Shown here in pieces: positions 1 through 8,738 of a DNA stretch of 64,000 bases. The translations under genes and the position numbers were made by a program. Position 1 is the stretch's first letter; the number at the start of each line of letters is the position of its first letter. Below the pieces are notes generated by a model. That model made no database searches. It worked only from the letters and a program-made list of their open reading frames with translations, and was not told the origin of the DNA. This stretch comes from Alphaproteobacteria bacterium (GTDB taxonomy: Bacteria; Pseudomonadota; Alphaproteobacteria; UBA8366), in contig JAJFJD010000002.1 in assembly GCA_021774335.1 (NCBI GenBank), positions 124,001-188,000 on the forward strand, in the 5' to 3' direction.

Positions 1-319
1 CAATCTGTAACTCCGCCTTGTGCTTTTCATAGTTACGCCGGCTGAGCTTGGTTTTATAGGGGTATTCGCCGGTTTCAAATAGCCGGTGGATTGCGTTGGG
101 ATCGTGCCGCAACTCCGACAGCATATGGCTCGGAGAACAGGGATGATTATCGGTCGATGCGCCATTCGTGTTCTTTTTCGTCGATGCCAGGGATTTCGGA
201 GCCGCTGCCGATGAGTCCTTGCCAGCCTTGGCCGATTTCTTGGCTTGTGCACTGGGTTTACGGGCTGCGCAGGGTTCCATGACGCTGGCGCCGCTTGAAT
301 TCGCATTCTTCTTCATCAT
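1..319 (-). CDS. ppk2: Polyphosphate kinase 2 (PPK2) family, N-terminal part, cut by window edge
   Basis: Reading the minus strand from the tandem ATG codons at 319/316 gives 106 open codons that run off the left edge. The first ~65 residues are a Lys/Ala/Ser-rich tail of low complexity. They are followed by FETGEYPYKTKLSRRNYEKH, which is the recognisable entry of PPK2 proteins just before the kinase core. PPK2 enzymes phosphorylate nucleotides with polyphosphate, or make polyP from nucleoside triphosphates. The catalytic Walker motifs lie outside the window, so class and activity cannot be judged. The start could be either ATG; the Shine-Dalgarno is weak. It is followed on the same strand by no visible gene; the cytochrome c gene lies 128 bp upstream. 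Confidence 0.85.
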   Translation of the reverse strand, partial: MMKKNANSSGASVMEPCAARKPSAQAKKSAKAGKDSSAAAPKSLASTKKNTNGASTDNHPCSPSHMLSELRHDPNAIHRLFETGEYPYKTKLSRRNYEKHKAELQI

Positions 320-447
320 TTTCTCAGATCAGAGTTGCAACATACAAACGTTACAACCTAAACGACAGACTGCGGTTGTCGTTGATCTAGATCAATTACC
401 GCGGATCTACATGCAGAAAATAACCCGGCAAGGGTTTGAAACATCGA

Positions 448-768
448 TTATTTTAGGCTGCGGATGTAGCTGATGAGATTGTCGATAGATTGCCGCGACA
501 GGTCGAGTTTGGGCATCGGCGGATGCGGGTCTGACAGCCAAACCTTCAATCTATCCGGGCTGAATTCCGGATGGCGCGCGACCTCGACAAAGGACGGCGC
601 GCCGTCCTTGACCGTCGCACTCTGCCCAATGTCGTGGCACGCGACACACCAGCGTTTCGCAAGCGTTTCACCCGCCATGGGATCGCCTTCAGCGGCATTG
701 GCGGATTGCCCCGCGATTAAAAATACCGCGGTTAGGCCGCTGGCCAGTAGCCGTATGGATTGTTGCAC
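448..768 (-). CDS. Small periplasmic c-type cytochrome
   Basis: A 106-residue protein with an N-terminal signal peptide (hydrophobic stretch about residues 7-20, likely cleavage after the Ala-rich end near residue 25). There is one CxxCH haem-attachment site (C41, C44, H45) and a distal methionine at about M85, in a Pro-Pro-Met-Pro context, as in class I cytochromes c. It should be an electron carrier in the periplasm. The GTG start at 768 was chosen because a good AAGGAAAGG ribosome site sits just upstream and the signal peptide begins there; an upstream in-frame start at 855 would add a charged, non-signal extension. The partner oxidase or dehydrogenase is not visible. Confidence 0.85.
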   Translation of the reverse strand: MQQSIRLLASGLTAVFLIAGQSANAAEGDPMAGETLAKRWCVACHDIGQSATVKDGAPSFVEVARHPEFSPDRLKVWLSDPHPPMPKLDLSRQSIDNLISYIRSLK

Positions 769-1018
769 GATCGACCCTTTCCTTCCCACTGATGGCGCCG
801 GTCGTTCGGTTGCGTGCCGGCATCTGACACTCTGTATTCGGCCATTTATCGGCAACCATGGCCTTGATTTGGGTCAATGTTCCTCTGTGCAATGCGGAAT
901 TGGCACGTGAATGCTGGTCTAGCCCGGCGCCGGCAATTCCATATTGAAGTGGGTTTGCGACTCTTCCACGATGATGAAGCTCAATCTTCGGCCGAAGGCC
1001 CAAATAAGGAGATGCTCC

Positions 1019-1882
1019 ATGAAACATACGACGAAGCTGCGCCAGCTTGTGGACGCTGAGAAGATATTGGTGGCGCCGGGCACCTACGATCCACTGATGG
1101 CGCGGATGATTGCGCAAGCCGGGTTCGAGGCGGTCGAGATGAACGGCGCCGGCGTCACCTACACGACGCTCGCCATGCCCGATCTTGGTTTGGTGACGAT
1201 GACGGAGATGGTGGAACGCGCGTATCGCGTCGCGGATGCCTGCGACCTGCCGGTGATCTGTGATGCGGATACGGGCTATGGCAATGCGCTCAACGTCATT
1301 CGTACCGTGCGGGAATTCGAGCGTGCGGGCGTTGCTGCCATCCGCCTCGAGGATCAGGAAATTCCGAAGCGGTGCGGGCATTTCACGGGCAAGACCCTTG
1401 TATCGGTAGAAGAGATGGTCGGTAAGCTGAAGGCGGCGCTCGATACGCGTATCGACCCTGATTTCCTGATCATCGCGCGCACGGATGCCCGTTCGGTCGA
1501 TGGTCTTGCGGCCGCACTCGACCGCGTTGCCGCATATGCTGACGCGGGGGCGGATATGGTTTTCGTCGAAGCGCCGCAATCGGTCGAGGAATTCGCCGCG
1601 ATCCCCAGGGCAGTAGACGTACCGGTGCTGGCCAATATGATCGAAGGCGGCCGTAGCCCCTTGCTCTCCGCGGATGACCTGCAGAACCTTGGCTTCAGCG
1701 TGGCACTCTTCGCCAATGGATTAGCGCGCTTCCTGACGCGGCAAGCGCAGGACTTCCTGGAAATCCTGAAGCGCGAGGGCACGACCGAGCCGCTGCTCGA
1801 CCGTATGAATGGATTGGATCGGCAGAACGAAATCCTGGGCCTCGCGGAGTATGAGGCGCTGGCGCGGAAATACGGGGGTTAA
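1019..1882 (+). CDS. Isocitrate lyase / PEP mutase superfamily C-C lyase
   Basis: A 287-residue single-domain TIM-barrel enzyme. It shows the Mg-binding DADTGYGN segment (about residues 84-91) and the PKRCGHF active-site loop. The KxCGH form with a catalytic cysteine is typical of the C-C bond lyases of this superfamily (methylisocitrate, dimethylmalate or oxaloacetate type), not of the P-C forming PEP mutases. Substrate cannot be assigned from sequence alone. The ATG at 1019 is preceded by AAGGAGA and was preferred over longer in-frame starts. It lies 58 bp before a TauD-type dioxygenase on the same strand, so the two may be co-transcribed. Confidence 0.85.
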   Translation: MKHTTKLRQLVDAEKILVAPGTYDPLMARMIAQAGFEAVEMNGAGVTYTTLAMPDLGLVTMTEMVERAYRVADACDLPVICDADTGYGNALNVIRTVREFERAGVAAIRLEDQEIPKRCGHFTGKTLVSVEEMVGKLKAALDTRIDPDFLIIARTDARSVDGLAAALDRVAAYADAGADMVFVEAPQSVEEFAAIPRAVDVPVLANMIEGGRSPLLSADDLQNLGFSVALFANGLARFLTRQAQDFLEILKREGTTEPLLDRMNGLDRQNEILGLAEYEALARKYGG

Positions 1883-1940
1883 TTGGGCGTGATCAGGCGC
1901 GTTCTGTTAGTATGACCGGACACCGGAAGAGGGTAACCAA

Positions 1941-2846
1941 ATGGCCATTACCGACGCAACGGAAACACAGGCAGGGGCTGACGTCGCAGCGGTGCAGGGC
2001 GCATGGCCATTCGAAGCGAAACCGCTTTCGCCGCTCATGGGAGCCGAAGTATTCGGCCTCGATGCGGCGCAACCGATCAGCGACGCTACCCGCGATGCGG
2101 TGCTCGACGCGCTGAACCGGTACAAGGTACTGGTGCTGCGGGACCAGGACCTGACGCCGGCGGCGCAGGCAGACTTCACCCGGTGCTTCGGTGAGTTGGA
2201 ACAGCACGTCAATCGCGAGTTCCGCGGCGCGGGCGTTCCGGAAGTGCATCCGGTCAACAATCTCGACGAGAACGATAAGCCAGCGCGGGGTCGGAATATC
2301 GGCAATTACTCCTGGCATACGGACAAGTCCTATATGCCGCTGCCCTCGCTCGCGACGCTGCTCTATGCGGTGCAACTGCCGCCGGATGGCGGCGATACCG
2401 AGTTCGCGGATATGGAAGCGGCCTATGCCGAGTTGCCCGAGGCGCGAAAGCAGGATCTGCAGCCGCTCCGCCTATGGCATAGCTGGGAACGGTCGCGGGA
2501 AAAATCTGGCAGCCGGCACGCCACCGACCAAGAGAAACAGGACGCCCCGCCGGTCAACCATCCGCTGGTCCGCACGCATCCCGGGACCGGCCGGAAGGTT
2601 CTCTATCTCGGGAACCACAGCTCGCATGTGGACGGCTGGCCGGTCGAGAGGGGCGAGGCGCTGATCGATGAATTACAGACCTTCGCGACGCAGGACCAAT
2701 TCATCTATCGCCACACATGGAAGCCCGGCGACATGGTGATCTGGGACAACCGCTGCCTGTTGCACCGTGCCGTCGCCAATTTCGAGATGGACAAGCATGT
2801 CCGCATCCTGAACCGGACCGTGGTGCGTGGCGACTTGCCGGTTTAG
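1941..2846 (+). CDS. TauD/TfdA-family 2-oxoglutarate Fe(II) dioxygenase
   Basis: A 301-residue enzyme of the normal length for the family. The iron facial triad is visible as H126-x-D128 (in SWHTDKSY) and distal H275, with R288 as the likely 2-oxoglutarate-binding arginine. Members hydroxylate taurine, sulfonates, phenoxyacetates, carnitine precursors and similar small acids; nothing here fixes the substrate. It lies directly downstream of the PEP-mutase-family lyase, which may suggest a short catabolic unit. The gene converges on the CapA-like gene with 9 bp between the stops. Confidence 0.88.
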   Translation: MAITDATETQAGADVAAVQGAWPFEAKPLSPLMGAEVFGLDAAQPISDATRDAVLDALNRYKVLVLRDQDLTPAAQADFTRCFGELEQHVNREFRGAGVPEVHPVNNLDENDKPARGRNIGNYSWHTDKSYMPLPSLATLLYAVQLPPDGGDTEFADMEAAYAELPEARKQDLQPLRLWHSWERSREKSGSRHATDQEKQDAPPVNHPLVRTHPGTGRKVLYLGNHSSHVDGWPVERGEALIDELQTFATQDQFIYRHTWKPGDMVIWDNRCLLHRAVANFEMDKHVRILNRTVVRGDLPV

Positions 2847-2855
2847 GGGCGCCGC

Positions 2856-3956
2856 CTAGGCCTCGACGATCACTTCATCGCCGTCGATGGTGAAGCGGTG
2901 CGGGAAATCCTCTGACACCCATTCCATGAATTTTACCGCGTCGTCGAATCGCGGGTCGCCGTTTCGCAGGACTTCCGGCCGCAGCTGCGGGTCGATCAGG
3001 ACCGGCAGGAAGGACACGCGCTTGACGCCGTCCGCTCCCAGCACCGCCTTGGCGATCAGGCTGCGCTTCGCGTCGGAACCATAGGCCAGGTTGGGATAGT
3101 CCGGGTCGAGCTCGACGCTGTACTCGCGCTCGAACTTCTTGCCCTCGGCGGATGATTTCTCGGTCCCGGTCATGATGAAGTTGCTGAGGCTGTAGAAGCA
3201 CACCTTGCCGTCATAGGCGCCGATCGCCTTCGGCACATGCGCGTGGTGACCGAGAATCAGGTCGGCTCCTGCATCGAAGGCCGCTTTGGCGGCGATCGGC
3301 TGATAGTCGGCAATCATGCGGGGGATGAAGTGGATGCCCCAATGCAGCGATACGACCACGACCTGCGCCTGTTTCTTCGCAGCCGCGATATCCTCTTCCA
3401 TGTTCGCCAAGTCTTCCTCGTAGGGCACGGTCACGACTTTCGGCGGCACGCCTGCCTGGTAGTCGAAGGGTTCGTAATAGGTATGGGCGCGCAAGGGGGC
3501 GACGCCGATCTTGTTGGGGCCGGCCGCGTAGCCTTCGCGCAGGATCGAGCAGTAGGCGAGGAAGGCCACCGTCACGCCCTTGCGCTCCAGGATGGCGGGT
3601 TGCCGGGCTTCCTCCAGGGTTCGGCCGCCGCCGACGACGGCGATTCCTTGGTCGCGTAGCAGATCGATGGTGTCGAGCAGGGCGTCGCCGCCCCAGTCCA
3701 TAGCGTGGTTGCTTGCCACCGACAGCACGTCGAAGCCGCAGTCGCCGAAAATCGAGGCCATATGCGGGGCGCAGCGGCTGTGCCCGCCGCCGGAATGGAT
3801 CTGCAGGTTGCCGCGCTCGGAATAGACCCGTTCGCACTGCCCGAAGCGGATATCCCCGGCCGCCAGCGTCGGCTTGGCCAGCGCGCCGAAGTCCTCCAAC
3901 GGTTCCCGAATGGGGCCGACGTCGCCGCAGCCCAGTAATACAATACCGTCATCCAT
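2856..3956 (-). CDS. CapA-family metallophosphoesterase-like protein
   Basis: A 366-residue CapA/PgsA-type protein. Family motifs in order: ...LLGCGDVGP near the N-terminus, VASNHAMDWG (the SNNHxxDxG type motif), a HWG motif (LHWGIHF) and GHHAHVPKAI, ending with the usual SLSNF segment. Unlike capsule and poly-gamma-glutamate proteins it has no signal peptide or membrane anchor, so it is predicted to be cytoplasmic. The ATG at 3956 is preceded by AAGGAGAA at good spacing; the longer in-frame start at 4025 has no such support. The role is unknown. It is convergent with the dioxygenase gene and divergent from lepB. Confidence 0.82.
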   Translation of the reverse strand: MDDGIVLLGCGDVGPIREPLEDFGALAKPTLAAGDIRFGQCERVYSERGNLQIHSGGGHSRCAPHMASIFGDCGFDVLSVASNHAMDWGGDALLDTIDLLRDQGIAVVGGGRTLEEARQPAILERKGVTVAFLAYCSILREGYAAGPNKIGVAPLRAHTYYEPFDYQAGVPPKVVTVPYEEDLANMEEDIAAAKKQAQVVVVSLHWGIHFIPRMIADYQPIAAKAAFDAGADLILGHHAHVPKAIGAYDGKVCFYSLSNFIMTGTEKSSAEGKKFEREYSVELDPDYPNLAYGSDAKRSLIAKAVLGADGVKRVSFLPVLIDPQLRPEVLRNGDPRFDDAVKFMEWVSEDFPHRFTIDGDEVIVEA

Positions 3957-4136
3957 TGCCCGGTTCTCCTTGCCGATTACGTCATTTCCCCGCCGATTGG
4001 GCGGATCGCCGCCGTTCGGCCTCAAATCCTACCACAGAGCGGCTATTGGCCTTGGCGGCGGCAATTTCCGCTCCCTTGACAGCAGGCGGCAGGACTGCCC
4101 ATATCACGCCGACACTCGGGATAATGGCGGAATTTA

Positions 4137-4952
4137 ATGGCATCCAATAATGCTGGCGACGGGCCCGGCGGCGGCAAGTCTACGGTACAGTCCGACGCTG
4201 CGGAAACGCCTATGCAGAAGGCGGGCGGCGGCCTGCTGGAAACGCTGCGGACGATCATCTATGCGGTCCTAATCGCGCTGGTGGTGCGGACTGTTGCTTA
4301 TGAGCCCTTCAACATTCCATCCGGGTCGATGATCCCGACGCTGCTTGTCGGCGATTACCTATTCGTTTCCAAGTTCTCCTATGGATATAGCCGGTACTCG
4401 CTACCGTTCGGTCTGCCGTTGTTCAAGGGCCGAGCGATGGAAACGCCGCCGACGCGTGGCGACGTGGCGGTCTTCAAGCTGCCGACGGATAACAGCACGG
4501 ACTATATCAAGCGCGTCATCGGCCTGCCGGGCGACCGTCTCCAGGTCACCAAAGGACACCTGCATATCAACGGCAAGCCGGTTCAGAAACAACGTATCGA
4601 AGACTTTTCGCTCCGGAGCCCGCTTGGCGGTATTCGCAAGGTGGCGCAGTATCTCGAAACGCTGCCGAACGGCGCGTCCTATCGTGTCATCGAGGCCGAC
4701 ACCGATTTTGGCTCGATGGACAATACCCGCGAATACACGGTGCCCAAGGGCCACTATTTCGTCATGGGCGACAACCGTGACAATTCCCTGGACAGCCGGG
4801 CGCTCAATCACGTGGGCTTCGTCCCGATCGCGAATTTCGTTGGCCGCGCGCAATTCCTGTTCTTCTCGACCGACGGCAGCGCTCGGATTTGGGAAGTGTG
4901 GAAATGGCCGTTTTCAGTGCGTTACGGACGGCTGTTCAACGGTATCGATTGA
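4137..4952 (+). CDS. lepB: Signal peptidase I
   Basis: A 271-residue inner-membrane serine protease that cleaves signal peptides of exported proteins. One N-terminal membrane segment (about residues 38-55) is followed by PSGSMIPT with catalytic S64, DYIKRVIGLPGD with general-base K125, and the late MGDNRDNSLDSR box. It begins the conserved block lepB-rnc-era-recO seen in many alphaproteobacteria. The first ~30 residues are a polar, Gly-rich cytoplasmic tail. Confidence 0.97.
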   Translation: MASNNAGDGPGGGKSTVQSDAAETPMQKAGGGLLETLRTIIYAVLIALVVRTVAYEPFNIPSGSMIPTLLVGDYLFVSKFSYGYSRYSLPFGLPLFKGRAMETPPTRGDVAVFKLPTDNSTDYIKRVIGLPGDRLQVTKGHLHINGKPVQKQRIEDFSLRSPLGGIRKVAQYLETLPNGASYRVIEADTDFGSMDNTREYTVPKGHYFVMGDNRDNSLDSRALNHVGFVPIANFVGRAQFLFFSTDGSARIWEVWKWPFSVRYGRLFNGID

Positions 4953-5000
4953 TCGCGATGGCCGCGCGCCGCCTTTCGGGACGGGTTTCCGCAGCCGGTA

Positions 5001-5687
5001 ATGCGGCTTACACTTAGTGATATGATCAACCAAGTTGCGGAAGTGCTCGGACACGCCTTTTCCACGCCTCAGCTGCTGGAAGAAGCGTTGACCCATCGCA
5101 GCGCCACACCGCGGCGGGCGGAAGGCTATGAGCGGCTTGAATTTCTCGGCGATCGCGTTCTCGGTCTTGTGGTGACCGATATGCTTTTGGCGGCTTTTCC
5201 CGACGAACAGGAGGGCGCGCTGGCGCGACGGTTGGCGGCGTTGGTCTGTCAGGAAACCCTGGCCGACGTCGCCCGCGAGCTCGGCCTGGCCCCGCATATC
5301 CGCCTGAGCCGAAGCGAAGCTGACTCCGGCGGTCGCGAGAACGACGCGATCCTGTCCGACGTCTGTGAAGCGGTCATCGCGGCGATCTATTGCGACGGCG
5401 GGCTGGATACTGTCCGACCATTCATCGAACGCCACTGGGCTGGGCGTCTCGCCGCGGCCATCGCACCGCCCCAGGACGCCAAGACGGCATTGCAGGAGTG
5501 GGCGCAGGGGCGCGGATTGCCGTTGCCTGACTACAGCATTGTCGACCGGAAAGGTCCCGATCACGCGCCGGAGTTCACGGTATCGGTTTCCGTGAAAGGC
5601 AAACCTGCGACGGAAGGCACGGGCTCATCCAAGCGCGCTGCCGAACAGATGGCGGCCAGCCGTCTCATGGCGACGGTGACGGAATGA
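5001..5687 (+). CDS. rnc: Ribonuclease III
   Basis: A 228-residue double-strand-specific endoribonuclease for rRNA and mRNA processing. The signature ERLEFLGDRVLG (residues 44-55) carries the catalytic E47 and D51, DVCEAVIAAIYCDGG carries the second acidic pair, and the C-terminal ~70 residues form a dsRNA-binding domain ending in the KRAAEQMAA helix. The stop overlaps the era start by 4 bp (ATGA), indicating translational coupling. Confidence 0.97.
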   Translation: MRLTLSDMINQVAEVLGHAFSTPQLLEEALTHRSATPRRAEGYERLEFLGDRVLGLVVTDMLLAAFPDEQEGALARRLAALVCQETLADVARELGLAPHIRLSRSEADSGGRENDAILSDVCEAVIAAIYCDGGLDTVRPFIERHWAGRLAAAIAPPQDAKTALQEWAQGRGLPLPDYSIVDRKGPDHAPEFTVSVSVKGKPATEGTGSSKRAAEQMAASRLMATVTE

Positions 5688-6595
5688 CGATGCCTCCCCC
5701 AGAAGAAAGCCGGTTCGGTTTCGTCGCGGTACTCGGCGCGCCGAACGCTGGCAAGTCCACGCTGATCAACCGGATGGTCGGCGCGAAGGTGACGATCGTT
5801 TCCCCGAAGGTGCAGACGACCCGTTCGCGCGTATTGGGCATTTCGATCCATGGAACAAGCCAGATCGTTTTCATCGACACGCCGGGCATCTTTGCCCCGC
5901 GCCGGCGTCTCGACCGGGCCATGGTGGCCGCCGCGTGGCAAGGCGCCGCCGAGGCCGACGAGGTCTGCTTGTTGGTCGACGTCGCGCGGGGTCTGGACGA
6001 TAATGCGAAACGGATTGTCGAAGGCCTGAAAAAGGAGAACCGCACGGCGATCCTGGTCCTTAACAAGATCGACAAGGTGAAACGCGAGATATTGTTGGCT
6101 CTCAGCGCCGCGTTGAACGAGTCAGGCGTTTTCAGCGAGACCTTTATGGTGTCGGCGCTCAAGGGCGACGGCGTTGACGACCTACACGAGTATTTCGCGA
6201 AAAAGGTGCCGTCCGGCATCTGGCATTACCCGGAAGATCAGATTTCCGATCTGCCGCAACGGCTGCTCGCCGCCGAGGTGACGCGCGAAAAGCTGTTCAT
6301 CAAGACCCATCAGGAAGTGCCTTATGCGGTTGCCGTCGAAACCGAGTCATGGGAACCGTTCAAGGACGGCAGTGTCCGGATCGATCAGGTCATTTATGTG
6401 CAGCGGGACAGTCAACGCCCGATCATCCTTGGCAAGGGCGGCCAATTGATCAAACAGATCGGCGCCGAGTCGCGCCAGGAACTCGGCATGTTGTTCGACT
6501 GCAAGGTCCATCTGTTCCTGCGGGTGAAGGTTCGGGAAAAGTGGATCGATAGCCGCGAGCATTTCCAGATGTGGGGCCTCGATCACAACGCCTGA
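5684..6595 (+). CDS. era: GTPase Era
   Basis: A 303-residue GTPase needed for 16S rRNA maturation and 30S assembly. Walker A GAPNAGKST is at residues 18-26, the G3 motif is DTPG and the G4 motif is NKID. A C-terminal KH domain follows (GKGGQLIKQIGAESRQEL). It is translationally coupled to rnc by an ATGA overlap. Confidence 0.97.
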   Translation: MTMPPPEESRFGFVAVLGAPNAGKSTLINRMVGAKVTIVSPKVQTTRSRVLGISIHGTSQIVFIDTPGIFAPRRRLDRAMVAAAWQGAAEADEVCLLVDVARGLDDNAKRIVEGLKKENRTAILVLNKIDKVKREILLALSAALNESGVFSETFMVSALKGDGVDDLHEYFAKKVPSGIWHYPEDQISDLPQRLLAAEVTREKLFIKTHQEVPYAVAVETESWEPFKDGSVRIDQVIYVQRDSQRPIILGKGGQLIKQIGAESRQELGMLFDCKVHLFLRVKVREKWIDSREHFQMWGLDHNA

Positions 6596-6646
6596 CGCCG
6601 TCGATTTCCGGCATGCCCGGAATTTTTGAGGTAAAGTCGCGGCGTC

Positions 6647-7381
6647 ATGGAATGGTCCGATCACGGCATTGTCCTTTCCGCGCGTAAGCACGGCGAAACA
6701 GCGGCGATTCTCTCGGTGCTGACCTCCGAGCACGGCCGCCATGCGGGGCTTGTGCGGGGCGGTGCCGGGCGGCGGCAGCGCGGCGTGTTGCAGCAGGGTA
6801 ATTTCGTCGCGGTGACCTGGCGGGCACGCCTGGAGGAGCATCTCGGCGCGTTCACCGTGGAAATGCTGCACAGCATTAGCGCACAATGGCTCGACGATCC
6901 CGGCCGGCTTGCCGCCCTCAGCGCCGCTACGGCCATCGTCGATTTCGCGGTGCCTGAGCGCGAGCCTGACGTCAATATTTACAGCGGATTGCGGACTCTA
7001 ATTGCCGCCCTGGACGAAGAAGATTGGGGGGCGGCCTACGCACGCTGGGAATTTGCGCTTTTGGGTGAATTGGGCTTTGGCCTCGACCTGTCGGCCTGCG
7101 CGGCCACGGGACAGACCGACGACCTCGCCTATGTCTCGCCGAAAACCGGCCGGGCGGTGTCGCGCGCGGCGGGACAGGTTTATCACGATAAACTGCTGCC
7201 GCTGCCGGGCTTTCTGCTGGATGATAGCCCGGAAACGGCCGATCAGGTCGTCGAGGGACTGCGGCTCACCGGTTACTTCCTTGACCGGCGTCTCTTCGCA
7301 CCTCACCAGCGGCAACTGCCCGACGTCCGCGCACGGCTTGCCGCACGGCTCGCCCGCGCTGCATTGGCGGAGAGAAACTAG
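6647..7381 (+). CDS. recO: DNA repair protein RecO
   Basis: A 244-residue RecO of ordinary length: an N-terminal OB fold (MEWSDHGIVLSARKHGE...), then the helical domain. RecO loads RecA at gaps as part of the RecFOR pathway. It is the last gene of the lepB-rnc-era-recO block. The following deacetylase gene begins 1 bp after its stop, so transcription probably continues into it. In many relatives parC follows directly; here about 4.6 kb intervene. Confidence 0.95.
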   Translation: MEWSDHGIVLSARKHGETAAILSVLTSEHGRHAGLVRGGAGRRQRGVLQQGNFVAVTWRARLEEHLGAFTVEMLHSISAQWLDDPGRLAALSAATAIVDFAVPEREPDVNIYSGLRTLIAALDEEDWGAAYARWEFALLGELGFGLDLSACAATGQTDDLAYVSPKTGRAVSRAAGQVYHDKLLPLPGFLLDDSPETADQVVEGLRLTGYFLDRRLFAPHQRQLPDVRARLAARLARAALAERN

Positions 7382-7382
7382 C

Positions 7383-8027
7383 ATGCCGCAGGTGACGCTT
7401 AGCTTCGACAACGGGCCGGATCCCGATGTGACGCCGCGGGTCCTCGATGTCCTCGCGAAACACGATCTACGCAGTTGTTTCTTCGTGATCGGCCGCAAGC
7501 TGACGGATCCCGCCGCGCGGAAGATCGCCGAGCGTGCCCATGCCGAGGGCCATTGGATCGGCAACCACACCTGGACTCACGAGACGCCGCTCGGCCGTCT
7601 CGATGATCCGGCCGTACCGGACCGCGAAATCGGTGCGACCCAACGCGAGATCGGCGATCTAGCGCATCCCGACCGCTGGTTCCGGCCATTCGGTGGCGGC
7701 GGCAAGATCGGACCGTGGTTGATGAGCACCGGCGCCCGGGATTTCCTGACAGATGGGGGCTACAGCGTCGTCATCTGGAATTCGATCCCGCGGGATTGGG
7801 AAGACCACGATGGCTGGCCGGTGCGGGCGGTGGAGCATTGTGCGGCGCACAATCATACGCTTGTCGTCCTGCATGATTTCGTCGCGCCGGCGATGGCCAA
7901 TCTCGACCGCTTCATCGGGACGCTTGCCGACCAGGGCTATGTGTTCAGCCAGGAATTTCCAGACGACTGCGTCCTGATTCGGCGGGGTATCGCGACCCGG
8001 CCGCTCGACGATTACGTGCAGTCTTGA
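7383..8027 (+). CDS. Polysaccharide deacetylase family protein (NodB fold)
   Basis: A 214-residue protein with the NodB-type SFDNGPDPD motif at residues 7-15 and metal-binding HTWTH (H62, H66). Most active family members have two aspartates (TFDDGP). Here the second is Asn (D9-N10), so the metal site or activity may be altered. No signal peptide is seen, which suggests a cytoplasmic protein. It begins 1 bp after the recO stop and is probably expressed with it. Confidence 0.85.
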   Translation: MPQVTLSFDNGPDPDVTPRVLDVLAKHDLRSCFFVIGRKLTDPAARKIAERAHAEGHWIGNHTWTHETPLGRLDDPAVPDREIGATQREIGDLAHPDRWFRPFGGGGKIGPWLMSTGARDFLTDGGYSVVIWNSIPRDWEDHDGWPVRAVEHCAAHNHTLVVLHDFVAPAMANLDRFIGTLADQGYVFSQEFPDDCVLIRRGIATRPLDDYVQS

Positions 8028-8113
8028 ATTCCAGCGGCGTCACATAAATCAATTGTTAATCCGTAGTGTTGAAGCTTGCACTTTCCAGCAGGGCGGATAG
8101 GGTGCCATTGATC

Positions 8114-8737
8114 ATGAGAAACCGGTTTCGCAAGGCGTATCGTATCGTGATGCTCACCGTCGTTGGCGCCATGCTGACGATGGCAACGGGGCCGTCCGTG
8201 AACGCCCATCCGCATGTTTTCATCGACAACATCTCCTATGTGCAGTTCGAGAACGGCAAGATCACCGGCTTGCGCTTCCATTGGACCTTCGACGACATCT
8301 TCAGCTTTCTGCTGTTCGAGGATTTCGACAAGGACAAGACCAAATCCTTCGACGATGACGAGGTTCAGGCGCTGCGCGACGGCGCGTTCGAAGCCTTGAA
8401 GGAATTGCAGTATTTCACACATATCCGGATCGACGGAAAACTCCTGCCGGTGCCGCGCGTCGTGGATTTCAAGGCGATCGCGAAGAACGGCCGCGTCAGT
8501 TATTCCTTCACCGTGCCGTTCGACAAACCGGTTGATCCGCGCAAGAGCAACCTGAGTTTCGGCGTGTATGACGCGACCTTCTACGTCTCCGTCGTCCATG
8601 ACGCGATCGACCCGGTGCGATTCACCGGCGATAGCAGCCAAGCCTGCCATTTCAAGCTGGGCGAGGACAAAGAGAATCCCATCTACTATGGCATGGTCTT
8701 CCCGAAGAAGGTCGATGTGGTTTGCGCAACGAGCTGA
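8114..8737 (+). CDS. DUF1007 family exported protein, likely metal-associated
   Basis: A 207-residue protein with a signal peptide (Arg-rich start, hydrophobic residues ~12-25, cleavage near the NAHPHVF junction) and the family's characteristic HPHVFIDN start of the mature protein. DUF1007 proteins are commonly found next to NicO-type nickel/cobalt transporters, exactly as here, where the transporter start follows 1 bp after this stop. A periplasmic metal-binding accessory role is inferred from that pairing. An earlier in-frame start at 8066 is possible but would add 16 residues before the signal peptide. Confidence 0.82.
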   Translation: MRNRFRKAYRIVMLTVVGAMLTMATGPSVNAHPHVFIDNISYVQFENGKITGLRFHWTFDDIFSFLLFEDFDKDKTKSFDDDEVQALRDGAFEALKELQYFTHIRIDGKLLPVPRVVDFKAIAKNGRVSYSFTVPFDKPVDPRKSNLSFGVYDATFYVSVVHDAIDPVRFTGDSSQACHFKLGEDKENPIYYGMVFPKKVDVVCATS

Positions 8738-8738
8738 A

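Noticed and set aside
689-1579. Long minus-strand open frame opposite the PEP-mutase-family gene
   Set aside because: Arg/His-rich composition without family motifs, and entirely antisense to a gene with clear motifs; it is a GC-rich shadow frame.
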